From SMWC01 sp964466315 (lineage in GTDB: Bacteria > Pseudomonadota > Gammaproteobacteria > Steroidobacterales > Rariloculaceae): DNA of 64,000 bases. Position 1 is the stretch's first letter; each line of letters starts with the position of its first letter. The stretch spans positions 1 through 64,000 of the forward strand of contig CAYXNS010000002.1 in NCBI GenBank assembly GCA_964466315.1, in the 5' to 3' direction. A model generated the notes under the pieces. It ran no database searches, was not told the origin of the DNA, and saw nothing but the letters and a program-made list of their open reading frames with translations. Positions 44,700 to 53,872 of the stretch are shown in pieces. A program made the position numbers and the translations under genes.

Positions 44700-45311
44700 G
44701 TGCCCGGCATTCAACCAGTCCTCGATTTTCTACCGTGCCGCACACCTCCCGCCTGGATCGATCAAGGGACCGAGGATCTCCCTACGTTACTCCTAGACCA
44801 TGCCGCCTTGGAGCTCAAGGCCGCGCAACAGGCGTTAACACTCATGAACCGCTACGCTGGTCAAACCGCGGTGCTGAAAAAGATGTCACGACTCGCGCGG
44901 GAAGAACTGCGTCACTTCGAGCGGGTGATGGTTGCTCTCAAGAGGCGAGGCATTCACTATCGGCCATTGTCTGCATCACGTTATTTTGCCAGCTTGCACC
45001 GTTGTATTCGAAGGTCTGAGCCCGGCAGGCTCATCGATACGTTAATCGTTGGTGCGATCATCGAGGCTCGTTCCTGTGAGCGATTCTATTGCCTGTTACC
45101 CTATTTTTCTGCACATGAGCCGGAACTGGCCGAACTGTATGAGTCTCTGCTCGATTCGGAGGCACGGCATTTCGTGGATTACCTCGGCTTGGCCGCTCAG
45201 GCTGCGGGAGATTCGAATGAAGCACGGTCCGCGACGTTACTCACAGTGGAAGCCGAACTGATCTGCTCGCCCGACTCCGAGTTGCGCTTCCACAGCGGTG
45301 TTCCCGCGTAA
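44700..45311 (+). CDS. miaE: tRNA-(ms2io6A)-hydroxylase
   Basis: 203 residues from GTG 44700, the normal MiaE length. The ferritin-like four-helix bundle binds two irons. The ligands are visible as LELKAAQ, EELRHFE (ExxH), IIEARSCERF and DSEARHF (ExxH). It hydroxylates the isopentenyl group of ms2i6A at position 37 of tRNAs with O2. Found in a limited set of proteobacteria, which supports the gammaproteobacterial assignment. Confidence 0.92.
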   Translation: MPGIQPVLDFLPCRTPPAWIDQGTEDLPTLLLDHAALELKAAQQALTLMNRYAGQTAVLKKMSRLAREELRHFERVMVALKRRGIHYRPLSASRYFASLHRCIRRSEPGRLIDTLIVGAIIEARSCERFYCLLPYFSAHEPELAELYESLLDSEARHFVDYLGLAAQAAGDSNEARSATLLTVEAELICSPDSELRFHSGVPA

Positions 45312-45343
45312 TCTCGGTTCGACCCCTAATTATTGCCGCGGGC

Positions 45344-45559
45344 ATGATGATTTCAAAGTCGGCCGCGTCCTTAACCAACAGAAAAACCATTGAGTTAACG
45401 CCGGGTGATGTCTTCGTGGTACCGGCAGGAACGGGGCACCAGTTCACGAGGATCGACGACCACATCGCCTACCTCATGGTGCGTATCGATCCCGACAAGG
45501 TGGTGCCGCTCATGGACGCGGCTGCCTCCGAGGCCTACCTTGTGGAGTACGGCGGATAG
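45344..45559 (+). pseudogene. C-terminal half of a cupin
   Basis: 71 residues: ELTPGDVFVVPAGTGHQF is the second cupin motif, and the C-terminal strands follow (YLMVRIDPDKVVP). The first motif is missing, and no start has a good ribosome binding site. It is read as a truncated gene. A very short natural cupin cannot be excluded. Confidence 0.55.
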
Positions 45560-45569
45560 GAGTTATTCC

Positions 45570-46424
45570 TTATCGATCCTCGTTCGCTTCCGTCGCGGCG
45601 ATCAGCTCGTCCAGCCAGCGCTGAAAATGTGCCGGGTCGACCCACGGATGCGGATCGCCGGGGCGGCGGTTTGCGAGCAGCTCGGCGCGCCCAAACAGAT
45701 CCGGCGCGCCGCTCGCATGAATATCGAAGTGATTGGCAATCTGGACTTCGATGCCGGGAATCCGCTTGATGCGGCGCAGGTCGTCGAGGAATACTTGTTT
45801 TACTTCGGGGTCGTCCGAGCGCAGCGCGGGGCCGCCGTGAAGATATGCGAGATGCTCGGTGCCATTGTCGAATACCGAGAATCGAATCGACGTCGTGCCC
45901 GGCGTGTGTCCAGGTGTGAGTTCGAAACGGAGTGTCGTGTCGCCCAAGGTCAGCGTGTCACCGTCCTCAATGGTGAAGTCGATGCGCGGCGCGTACTCGC
46001 CGAAGTCCTCCACCATCAGCTTCCGATCTTCCTCGGCCGTGCCGAACTGCGCGTCGATGATCTCCTGCAGCGCCGGCGCACCGCCATAGTGATCGCGATG
46101 TCCCTGGAGAATAATGACGTACTCGATATCCATGGGGTCGAGGCCAACCTCGCGAATATTGCCTAGGTGATACTCGGTATACCCGGAAAGATCCCACAGC
46201 GTGTCGAGGAGGATCAGACCCCCGCTTGTCTCGATCACATAGCTACCGACTTCGCCGATGCCGACGAAGTAGAGGTTGTCGAAGACCTGAAACGGATCTC
46301 GCGCCATGATGTTCAGGTCGTTTCTCGGGGACAGCGTTGCGGGTGGTGGTTGTGACGAGGCGGCTCCGATCGAAAGGAGCAGCGCGGCGGTGAGAATAAT
46401 CATGCTTGGCAGACGGTGGTACAT
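45570..46424 (-). CDS. Secreted class B3-like MBL-fold hydrolase
   Basis: 284 residues with a signal peptide (ending ASSQ). The layout matches class B3: DPFQVFDNLYFVGIGEVGSY, LLDTLWD, and then LQGHRDHYGG. The first metal His of HxHxDH is Gln, as known for the GOB enzymes and other B3 'Q' variants. Later His in GHTPGT is kept. Its substrate may or may not be a beta-lactam. It ends 10 bp from the convergent cupin fragment. Confidence 0.82.
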   Translation of the reverse strand: MYHRLPSMIILTAALLLSIGAASSQPPPATLSPRNDLNIMARDPFQVFDNLYFVGIGEVGSYVIETSGGLILLDTLWDLSGYTEYHLGNIREVGLDPMDIEYVIILQGHRDHYGGAPALQEIIDAQFGTAEEDRKLMVEDFGEYAPRIDFTIEDGDTLTLGDTTLRFELTPGHTPGTTSIRFSVFDNGTEHLAYLHGGPALRSDDPEVKQVFLDDLRRIKRIPGIEVQIANHFDIHASGAPDLFGRAELLANRRPGDPHPWVDPAHFQRWLDELIAATEANEDR

Positions 46425-46657
46425 GTTCTGGCCCCTGTTTGTTGTTCGTATGCTGTGTCTAGACCCGTGATGCGCGCCATTGCACTGTGGCGAGTAGGGG
46501 GCCTATATGCATTAATCATCGCGCGAACCTGCTCGAAATGCCACTCAGAGGAGTTTCTCTTGCGTCAAATTTTGTCAGTGTCCGTTCTTCCCGGTTCTGC
46601 TTAGAGCATTGAAAGAGTAGACTCACAGCACGAGAAAAACGCATAGTTGGGGTAGTT

Positions 46658-47683
46658 ATGAGCACTTACCGGATTTCATCGATCGTAGGCGCCGCGCTCG
46701 TGACCATCGTATTGCCGTTGACTGTGAACGCGCACCATTCCCGTACCGAGTATGCGGAGGAGGTCATCGAACGCACGGGCAAACTCATCGATGTCATCTG
46801 GCGAAACCCGCACGCGGGCCTGATCATCACGGTAACCGACGATCAAGGCAGCGAAAAGGATTGGCGTATAGAGACCTTCGGCAGCCCGAACCTCTTCAGC
46901 CGCATGGGTGTCGAGCGTGAGTACTTCACGATCGGCGAGCAGATAAAAATATCCGGCCGCGCGTCGACACGCCGGGATTCCTATATGCTCGGTACCAATG
47001 TGCTAATGGAGAGCGGCTTGGAGGTGATCCTGAGCGCGACGGTCGGGCCCCTCTGGTCGGATCGCTATGTCGGTGGCTTGGAATACTCCGACCGAGACCT
47101 TTCCGTGACTGCCAGGGCTGCATCTGAAAACAGAGGTATCTTCCGCAACTGGAGTATCGCAGGTAGAAGAATCGGCGTGAGCCGGCACCTTCCGTATACC
47201 GAAGAAGCCCAGGCAGCGATGGATGTCTGGGATCCGATCACGGCTCCCGTCGCACAATGCCAGACGCCGGGGATGCCCGGGCCGATGTATCAGCCCTTGT
47301 CGCTCGAGTTCGTCGACGAGGGTGCGACCATTACGATCAACATCGAATATTTCGGCATTCAACGTACGGTTCATATGGGCGACGCCGAGGATCCTGCTAC
47401 CCAGCCTGCGTCGCCACTCGGCTATTCAGCCGGGCACTGGGAGGGCAGCACGCTCGTTGTAGAGACGACACGCATCAACTATCCCTATTTTAACTCGGGC
47501 GGCGCGCCGCAGAGCGAGAACGTGCATGTCGTCGAACGGTTTGCGCTCAGCGATGACCAGGGTGAGCTGGACGTCAGCATGACCATCACGGATCCCGTGA
47601 CCTTCACCGAGCCGGCGACTGCGGGACGGTTATACGTAGCGCTCGGAGAGCCTTATATTCCACTCGACTGCACGGTTTTCTGA
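46658..47683 (+). CDS. Secreted DUF6152-like protein
   Basis: 341 residues. A signal peptide ends around VNA (residue 25), directly followed by HHSRTEY. Residues 26-130 fit DUF6152 (WRNPHAGLIITVTDDQG, RIETFGSPN, and GEQIKISGRAS). The C-terminal part (SAGHWEGSTLVVETTRINYP) is the block commonly attached to it in environmental proteobacteria. Function unknown. The family often appears near molybdenum hydroxylases and other catabolic genes. Confidence 0.7.
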   Translation: MSTYRISSIVGAALVTIVLPLTVNAHHSRTEYAEEVIERTGKLIDVIWRNPHAGLIITVTDDQGSEKDWRIETFGSPNLFSRMGVEREYFTIGEQIKISGRASTRRDSYMLGTNVLMESGLEVILSATVGPLWSDRYVGGLEYSDRDLSVTARAASENRGIFRNWSIAGRRIGVSRHLPYTEEAQAAMDVWDPITAPVAQCQTPGMPGPMYQPLSLEFVDEGATITINIEYFGIQRTVHMGDAEDPATQPASPLGYSAGHWEGSTLVVETTRINYPYFNSGGAPQSENVHVVERFALSDDQGELDVSMTITDPVTFTEPATAGRLYVALGEPYIPLDCTVF

Positions 47684-47934
47684 GACTCGTGCTATAGACT
47701 GACAGCACGAGGCGACTTGCTACTTGCTGAAGTTATTGATGGTCTGAATCGGGGGGTGCGGAAGGATCAGCCTTTGTGCTATGCGTCGCTGGAGGCTCGG
47801 GAAGAAGCCAACCGGCGCAGAGACGCGATACACCGGCACCTGGGTGAAGGGGGCGATGATAGCCCAGCGCGACTCGACAAGCTGCCCGAGGATGGACTGC
47901 ACGACGACGAGGTCGAGCGCAACGAATAAAAGGC

Positions 47935-47951
47935 CCCCTTTACTTAGTTAC
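47935..47951. repeat. Short REP-like palindrome
   Basis: AATAAAAGGCCCCCTTT, a reduced version of the family, next to the nitroreductase stop at 47948. Confidence 0.45.
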
Positions 47952-48535
47952 GAGGAAGTTGGATTCCACTCGCTGACGATGGTCTCGAGCTGTGGTCTCG
48001 GTCTCTCTTTCGGTGGCTCGACGGCCGTGCCGATGTGAATGAAACCGACGAGCCTGGTTTCTTCCGAATGGCCCAACGCGACGCGGACTTCCGGATGATA
48101 TGCCGGCCAGCCCGTGACCCACTGCGCGTTGAAGCCCAGGGCCCGGGTCGCGATGAGAATATTCTGGCAGACCGCGGCAGACGACAGGATCTGTTCGATT
48201 TCCGGTACCTTCACGAATCTGTGTGGATCCGGATGCGAGCCCACCACGAGGAGCAGCGGCGAACGCTGGGGCCTCTCGTGCTCAGCCTCGATCGTTGCTG
48301 CCGTGGCATCCGGATTCTCGCGCTCGAATATCGCGGCACAGGTTTTGCCGAAGACGCGCTGAGCATCTCCTCGTAAGACCTGAATGCGCCAGGGTTCGAT
48401 GCCGCCGTGGTCGGGAACGCGAACGCCGGCGCTCAGGATTATTTTCAACGTGTCGTCGTCCGGGCCGGGCTCACCGAGGTTCATCGCGAGTACCGAGCGG
48501 CGAGTAAGAAGCAGGTCTATCGTAGTGTTCGTCAT
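47948..48535 (-). CDS. Nitroreductase-family protein (YdjA-like)
   Basis: 195 residues. The FMN-binding start is LLLTRRSV, followed by a VPDHGGIEPWRIQVL block (typical of YdjA/RutE-like short forms), and a late CQNILIATRALGFNAQWVTGW. It probably reduces nitro groups, quinones or enals with NAD(P)H as an FMN dimer. Ends at a REP-like element. Confidence 0.88.
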   Translation of the reverse strand: MTNTTIDLLLTRRSVLAMNLGEPGPDDDTLKIILSAGVRVPDHGGIEPWRIQVLRGDAQRVFGKTCAAIFERENPDATAATIEAEHERPQRSPLLLVVGSHPDPHRFVKVPEIEQILSSAAVCQNILIATRALGFNAQWVTGWPAYHPEVRVALGHSEETRLVGFIHIGTAVEPPKERPRPQLETIVSEWNPTSS

Positions 48536-48562
48536 TCTCGGCGCCCGTGGCGAAATCGAAGA

Positions 48563-48855
48563 TTAACGCGTATCCGGCGCCTTGACCCGCTGTGCGAGTA
48601 CGAGCCAGATTCCACCCAGCGTTGCTATCGACGCAGTGAGGAGGCGTGCGGTGATGTCTTCAGACAGTAACACGACACCACCGAAGGTGGCGATGATCGG
48701 CACCGACAGCTGTACCGTGGCCGCCCGGCCCCGAGCGCCATGCGGCACAGCAACGAACTTGCCGCGAACGCGATCATGGCGAGCACGGTTAGAAATGCAG
48801 TGCCGCCGAGAGATGAGGCCAGTATCATAGACGGAAGACTAAGAGTCTGCGTCAT
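48563..48855 (-). pseudogene. EamA/DMT-family permease, internally deleted
   Basis: The frame from 48855 gives the first span of a DMT exporter (TVLAMIAFAASSLLCRMALG). After a frame change near 48735, the other frame gives the usual last two spans (RAATVQLSVPIIATFGGVVL and LLTASIATLGGIWLV). About 200 residues in between are missing. A remnant. Confidence 0.65.
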
Positions 48856-48901
48856 AGAGGTAACCTAGCGCGGCCGATGTCGCGCAACCGAGGAAGGCCT
48901 G

Positions 48902-49882
48902 GTGTCAGAACTGCCATATGCGAATCTCTCGCCCGATGTGGTACTGGAAGCGCTCGAGGGAGTCGGGTTTCGCTGCGATGGCAGAATTCTCGCCCTGAAT
49001 AGTTACGAAAACCGCGTCTACCAGTTAGGACTGGAGGACGGTGGATTCATGGTCGCGAAGTTCTATCGCCCGAATCGGTGGACGGATGCGGCAATCCTCG
49101 AGGAGCACGAATTCTCGGCGGAACTCGTCGCTCAAGAAATCCCCGTCGTCGCCCCACTCATCGTCGATAATGCGACACTGCACGAGCATCGGGGTTTCAG
49201 GTTCGCCGTCTTCCTCAGGCAAGGGGGACGCTGGCCCGAGCTGAACTCAACCGTGGATAGACTGTGGATGGGACGCTTCGTAGGGCGCATCCATGCCGTG
49301 GGTTCGGCCGGTTCGTTCTCACACCGCCAGACGATGTCCGCGGAGCGAATGGGGAATGAGTCAGCGGCGTACCTCTTGGGCAACGACTGGCTCCCGGATC
49401 ATCTCGTCGAGAGTTACGAGGCGATCGTCCTGCAGTTAGTCGAGTCGATCGATGACGCTTTCGAACGCACGGGAGAATATCGGCAGTTACGTATTCACGG
49501 CGACTGTCATCCTGGAAATGTCTTGTGGACAGATGATGGACCCCACTTCGTCGACCTCGACGACTGTATTTCCGGTCCGGCTGTCCAGGATCTATGGTTG
49601 TTCCTATCCGGTGACCGCGACGAACGCGCCGGCCAGCTGCAAGATCTCCTGGAGGGCTACAATCAATTTTTCCAGTTCGATTACCGCCAACTCCACCTGA
49701 TCGAAGCGCTGCGTACACTGCGCATGATTCACTACACGGCCTGGATTGCACGCCGCTGGGAGGATCCCGCATTCCCACGCGCTTTCCCTTGGTTCGTGGA
49801 GAACAAGTATTGGGAAGAACACGTTCTCGCGTTGAAAGAACAAGCCGCCGCACTCAGTGAGCAGCTGCTCGAGGTCGTGTAG
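48902..49882 (+). CDS. srkA: SrkA/YihE-type stress-response protein kinase
   Basis: 326 residues from GTG 48902. The kinase fold of the choline-kinase type is seen: RILALNSYENRVYQLGLED (nucleotide loop), MVAKFYRPNRW (Lys), IHGDCHPGNVLW (catalytic Asp) and FVDLDDC (metal Asp). SrkA counters MazEF-linked death and oxidative stress in E. coli. Here it ends 35 bp before the molybdenum hydroxylase gene. Confidence 0.9.
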   Translation: MSELPYANLSPDVVLEALEGVGFRCDGRILALNSYENRVYQLGLEDGGFMVAKFYRPNRWTDAAILEEHEFSAELVAQEIPVVAPLIVDNATLHEHRGFRFAVFLRQGGRWPELNSTVDRLWMGRFVGRIHAVGSAGSFSHRQTMSAERMGNESAAYLLGNDWLPDHLVESYEAIVLQLVESIDDAFERTGEYRQLRIHGDCHPGNVLWTDDGPHFVDLDDCISGPAVQDLWLFLSGDRDERAGQLQDLLEGYNQFFQFDYRQLHLIEALRTLRMIHYTAWIARRWEDPAFPRAFPWFVENKYWEEHVLALKEQAAALSEQLLEVV

Positions 49883-49917
49883 ACTGCAAGCGGCACAGTC
49901 AAGCGAGGAATCCTCTC

Positions 49918-52320
49918 ATGGCTTACACACTGCTCGGCAAGGACTTCACACCGCCCGACGTTAGAGCCAAGGTCACTGGCCGCGGACTCTATGCCGAAGA
50001 TTTTCGTGCCGAGGGAATGGCGTTCTGCCGTCTCCTTACGAGCCCCATTCCTCATGGGCGCGTAAACAATATCGACTCGACTGAAGCTTTGGCCATGGAC
50101 GGCGTCCTCGGTGTGTTAACGGCGGATGAAGTCCCGGCGCTACCAGCCCCCCAGGACCCGATCCTGTCGAACGAGCCGATGTGGGTGGGTCAGCCGATAC
50201 TGGCGGTTGCCGCTGTGGACGAGACCACTGCCCATAACGCTCTCGAGAAGATCTCGCTCGACATCGAGCCGCTGCCGTTTCTTATCGATCCGCTCGAAAG
50301 TCTATATCCGGCCGGGCCGGACGCGAGGCCGGGCGGTAACGTTGCCGGCCGAGGGCTCGAGTTGCAGTCGATCAAGTGGACGGCGCAGGATTTCGCGGCG
50401 GCGGGCGAGGGTCGATTGCCAATGGGGACGCCCGCCGCGGAATGGAGCTACGGTGATCTGGAGGCTGGCTTCGCCGCCGCCGAGTACATGCTCGAGGAGA
50501 ACTTCGTCACCTCATCGCTCTCACATCACTCCATGGAGCCGCGAACGGCGATGGCCTATTGGGAGAACGGCCGCTGTTTTCTGCATGGCTCCTCGCAGAG
50601 TCAAAGCTTTGTGGTACCCACGCTTGCCGGCTGGATCGGTATCGATCCGTCGGATCTCGTCTTTATCGCCGAGTTCTGCGGTGGCGGATTCGGTTCCAAG
50701 GGCGGCGCGTACCCGGCTATGACGATACCGGCGCATATGTCACGGAAGATCGGACGCCCGGCCATGATGCGCATCAGTCGACACGAGGAGTACTGTATTG
50801 GCTCGGCACGCCCGGCCTTCCAGGGCCGTATCCGGATGGGATTTGCCGCGACTGGCCGGGTCACCGCCGTCGACATGTACATCGTTCAGGACAACGGCCC
50901 CAACACCGGCTTTCCGGACTGGACGTCGGCTGCCGACAACGTGTCGATCGTCTATACACCCGAGGCCATGCGATTTCGCGGAATTCCCGTGCTCACGAAC
51001 ACGCCGCAGCGCGGCCCTCAACGCGGTCCGGGACAGAATCAAATCGCGGCTGCCGTAGAACCGCTGATCGACAAAGCGGCGCGGGAACTCGGGCTCGATC
51101 AGCTCGAAATACGCCGCATCAACGCGCCGGACAACGATACGGTCTATGGTGGCAGACAGACGCCGCTCACGAGCGCCTACCTCGGGAACGCACTCGAGAT
51201 CGGCGCCGAGCAGTTCGACTGGGAAGCCAAGCGGGCGCTGAGCGGGCAACGCGACGGCTCCAAAGTGATCGGGGTCGGTGTCGGGCAGGCCTATCACTCG
51301 GCCGGGGGGAACGGTTTCGACGGCCTGGTCCGGATCACGCCGGACGGGATGCTGCACATCCACACGGGTGTCGGTAACCTCGGGACGTTCTCCCACTCCG
51401 GCACGTCGCGTGTGGCCGCCGAAGTCCTGCAATACGATTGGGACAACTGCGTCGTCGTACGCGGCGATACTCGTAAGCATCTTCCCTGGAATCTCGGGCA
51501 GTTCGGCAGCAACACCTCGTTCACGATGACGCGTACGAACTATGTCGCCGCAATGGACGCGTTGACGAAGCTCAAGGAAATCGCGGCCCTGGATTTCGGT
51601 GGGACTGCCGACGACTACGATGTGGCCGGTGAACGCGTGTTTTCAAAGTCGGACAACACGCAGGGGTTGAGTTACGCTGAAGCAGCACAGCGTGCGATCG
51701 AATTGGGCGGCAGGTACTCGGGTCAGGAGACGCCCGACGACATCAACCCGATGACCAGTGCCTCGGTGGCGGCGCTTGCCGGTACTGGGCTCATCGGTGT
51801 CGCGAAGGATAATCTGGAACGCGTAGGAACAGTCCCAGCGCTCGCGGCAGGCTTCATACAGATCGAACTGGATCTCGAGACGGGCAAGTTCGATATCGTC
51901 GAGTACATAGGTGTGGCCGATTGCGGCACCGTCATCCATCCGTTGAATCTCGCGAACCAGATCAAGGGCGCCGCCGTCATGGGCATCGGCATGGCGTCGA
52001 CGGAGCGTTATATCATCGATCCTCAGAATGGGTTGTCGGCCAATATCGGTCTGTATCAGGCGAAACCGCCGACCTATCTGGATATGCCAGCCATCATGGG
52101 TTCGGCAGCTGTTGACGAACCGGACCGATACAATCCCGTCGGCGCCAAAGGTATCGGCGAGCCGATCATGGGTTGTGCGACCGCGGCGCTGCTCTGCGCG
52201 ATATCCGACGCTCTCGGCGGGCATGTCTTCAATCGCACGCCGGTCGTGCCGGACATGATCGTCAACGCCGTCGCCGGGCGAGAGCAATCGCACCAACCGC
52301 TGCAGCTGCACACAGCCTGA
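49918..52320 (+). CDS. Molybdopterin-binding subunit, xanthine-dehydrogenase family (paralog A)
   Basis: 800 residues from ATG 49918, behind GAGGA. CoxL/XdhB-type markers: VRAKVTGRGLYAEDFR at the start, CGGGFGSKGGAYP near 263, the QRGPQRGPGQNQIAAA block, and GAKGIGEPIMG with the presumed catalytic Glu. No signal peptide. A close paralog follows at 53873, and many blocks are near-identical (for example the last 25 residues). Its [2Fe-2S] and FAD partners are probably those encoded downstream. Confidence 0.9.
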   Translation: MAYTLLGKDFTPPDVRAKVTGRGLYAEDFRAEGMAFCRLLTSPIPHGRVNNIDSTEALAMDGVLGVLTADEVPALPAPQDPILSNEPMWVGQPILAVAAVDETTAHNALEKISLDIEPLPFLIDPLESLYPAGPDARPGGNVAGRGLELQSIKWTAQDFAAAGEGRLPMGTPAAEWSYGDLEAGFAAAEYMLEENFVTSSLSHHSMEPRTAMAYWENGRCFLHGSSQSQSFVVPTLAGWIGIDPSDLVFIAEFCGGGFGSKGGAYPAMTIPAHMSRKIGRPAMMRISRHEEYCIGSARPAFQGRIRMGFAATGRVTAVDMYIVQDNGPNTGFPDWTSAADNVSIVYTPEAMRFRGIPVLTNTPQRGPQRGPGQNQIAAAVEPLIDKAARELGLDQLEIRRINAPDNDTVYGGRQTPLTSAYLGNALEIGAEQFDWEAKRALSGQRDGSKVIGVGVGQAYHSAGGNGFDGLVRITPDGMLHIHTGVGNLGTFSHSGTSRVAAEVLQYDWDNCVVVRGDTRKHLPWNLGQFGSNTSFTMTRTNYVAAMDALTKLKEIAALDFGGTADDYDVAGERVFSKSDNTQGLSYAEAAQRAIELGGRYSGQETPDDINPMTSASVAALAGTGLIGVAKDNLERVGTVPALAAGFIQIELDLETGKFDIVEYIGVADCGTVIHPLNLANQIKGAAVMGIGMASTERYIIDPQNGLSANIGLYQAKPPTYLDMPAIMGSAAVDEPDRYNPVGAKGIGEPIMGCATAALLCAISDALGGHVFNRTPVVPDMIVNAVAGREQSHQPLQLHTA

Positions 52321-52339
52321 GACGACGTCGAACGAAGCG

Positions 52340-52397
52340 TGTAGGAGCGACCCCCCCCCGGTCGCGACCAGCGTCGGTGGTCGGAGGCGCGCCTACA
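52340..52397. repeat. GTAGGAGCG-type palindrome between convergent genes
   Basis: TGTAGGAGCGACC, a C-run, GGTCGCGACC, and GGCGCGCCTACA. Outer arms TGTAGG/CCTACA and inner arms GCGACC/GGTCGC pair. It resembles the GTAGGAGCG REPs known in pseudomonads and relatives. The stop of the RutE-like gene (52393-52395) lies inside it. Confidence 0.6.
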
Positions 52398-52986
52398 GGA
52401 CCTGACAGACCTCGTCGAAGTCGAATCGCGGCAAGCGTTCGAAGATACTCTCGGGGTCGCCCTCGCCGAGTCCGCAAATGAAGTTTGATTTGCAATGCCC
52501 ATCGGGGAAAAACTCCGCATCGACGCCGGGATTCTTGAAGCCCGACATCGGCCCGCAGTCCAGGCCGACGGCTCGCGCTGCGAGCATGAAATAGGCGCCC
52601 TGCAACGACCCATTCCTGAAGGCGACGATGCTAGTTCGCGCCTCATCGTCGATGAAATGATCCTTGTTCTCCGGGCGGAACGGCGTGAGCTTCTCGAAGT
52701 GCTCATAGAATCGCATGTCGTGGGCGATGATAGTGAGTACGGGTGCGGTCATCGTCTTCGTAATGTTGTTCGGCATGAGGTGGGGCTTGATGCGTTCCTT
52801 GGCTTCTTGAGTGTGCAAGAAGACGAACCGGCCCGGACAGCAATTGAACGCCGTCGGGCCCATTTTCAGTATGTCGTAGAGACGGCGCAACTGATCCTCG
52901 GTCACCGGCGTGTCGCGCCAGCCGTTATAGCTTCGGGCATCGAAAAAAAGTTGCCGCAGGGGTGCTTGATCTACGATTCCTTTCAT
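52393..52986 (-). CDS. RutE-like nitroreductase-family reductase
   Basis: 197 residues, very close to RutE in pattern: FFDARSYNGWRDTPV, GPTAFNCCPGRFVFL (usual GPTS.NC.P), FRNGSLQGAYFMLAARAVGL, CGPMSGF and CGLGEGDPESIF. RutE reduces malonic semialdehyde to 3-hydroxypropionate in uracil breakdown. No other rut gene is here. It faces the first Mo subunit tail-to-tail and diverges from the [2Fe-2S] gene, so its role in this locus may differ. Confidence 0.85.
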   Translation of the reverse strand: MKGIVDQAPLRQLFFDARSYNGWRDTPVTEDQLRRLYDILKMGPTAFNCCPGRFVFLHTQEAKERIKPHLMPNNITKTMTAPVLTIIAHDMRFYEHFEKLTPFRPENKDHFIDDEARTSIVAFRNGSLQGAYFMLAARAVGLDCGPMSGFKNPGVDAEFFPDGHCKSNFICGLGEGDPESIFERLPRFDFDEVCQVL

Positions 52987-53183
52987 CTGCAGTCCTTTTC
53001 CATTCTGCCGAAAGTTTAATAGTCACGGTACCATACGCCGGCAGGCGGAAGTGTATCTTAAAGGCCTGATTCTCGGGGCGCTTACCGCCTCCGCAGGCCG
53101 TTGGGCCGGTTGTTTGAGCGGGGCTTTTCCCATACGATCTAAAAGTCGATCTGTCCGTTCTATCTCCGCAGGGGGGATTCCTG

Positions 53184-53870
53184 ATGGCTGAAGATAAGAC
53201 CGCTCCAATGCCCGTTGCTGCGCCATTTCCAGAGCCTCAGTACGACGATGGCGGTGTGCTCGCCGAGCTCGGCAGAAGCCGCGCTTCGCGGCGCAAGTTC
53301 ATCAAAGGTGTTATCGCTTCCGGTGCGGCCGTGTCATCCACCGGGTACGTATTCGGCGGCTTGAGTGGCTGTACGCCGGCTGAGCAGACTACGCCCGGTG
53401 GCGTCGAGCGATTGCTGAGTCTCAATGTAAACGGTCAGGCTCGCCCCGTCGACGTATTGCCCAACGAGACTCTGGCGATGACCCTGCGCTACAAGCTCGG
53501 TTTGACGGGTACGAAACTCGCTTGCGATCGCGGTGAGTGTGGAGCATGCACAGTGCTGATCGACGGTACGCCGGGCTATTCCTGCTCGACTCTCACGCAT
53601 ACGGCCCGCGGGCGCTCGATAACCACGATAGAAGGTATCGAAGGGCCGAACGGTGAGCTTCATCCCGTGCAACAGGCGATGATCGACGAGCTTGGCCCAC
53701 AGTGCGGCTTCTGCACACCCGGTCAGGTCATGACCGCCGTGGCACTTCTGGAGACGAACCCGAATCCGACGCGGGATGAAGCCCGCTTCGCGATGTCCGG
53801 AAACCTGTGCCGCTGCGGGGCTTACGATCACTACTTGAACTCGGTCATGCGGGCGGCTCAGGACGCATAA
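53184..53870 (+). CDS. Tat-exported [2Fe-2S] subunit, possibly lipid-anchored
   Basis: 228 residues, 75 more than a normal subunit. The extra N-terminus has a Tat motif SRRKFIKG (residues 35-42), a hydrophobic segment, and LSGC (60-63), a canonical lipobox. The rest has both clusters: CDRGECGACTVLIDG with a later YSC, and CGFCTPGQ plus CRCGAY. So the small subunit carries the export signal for the whole complex, and may anchor it. It is 3 bp before the Mo subunit gene. Confidence 0.9.
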   Translation: MAEDKTAPMPVAAPFPEPQYDDGGVLAELGRSRASRRKFIKGVIASGAAVSSTGYVFGGLSGCTPAEQTTPGGVERLLSLNVNGQARPVDVLPNETLAMTLRYKLGLTGTKLACDRGECGACTVLIDGTPGYSCSTLTHTARGRSITTIEGIEGPNGELHPVQQAMIDELGPQCGFCTPGQVMTAVALLETNPNPTRDEARFAMSGNLCRCGAYDHYLNSVMRAAQDA

Positions 53871-53872
53871 AC

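Noticed and set aside
47717..47929. Overlapping frames on both strands (60-70 residues)
   Set aside because: Neither shows a recognised family; could not decide between a remnant and noise.
52350..52359. Run of C as a phase-variable tract
   Set aside because: It lies within an intergenic palindrome between convergent genes, not in a promoter or reading frame.
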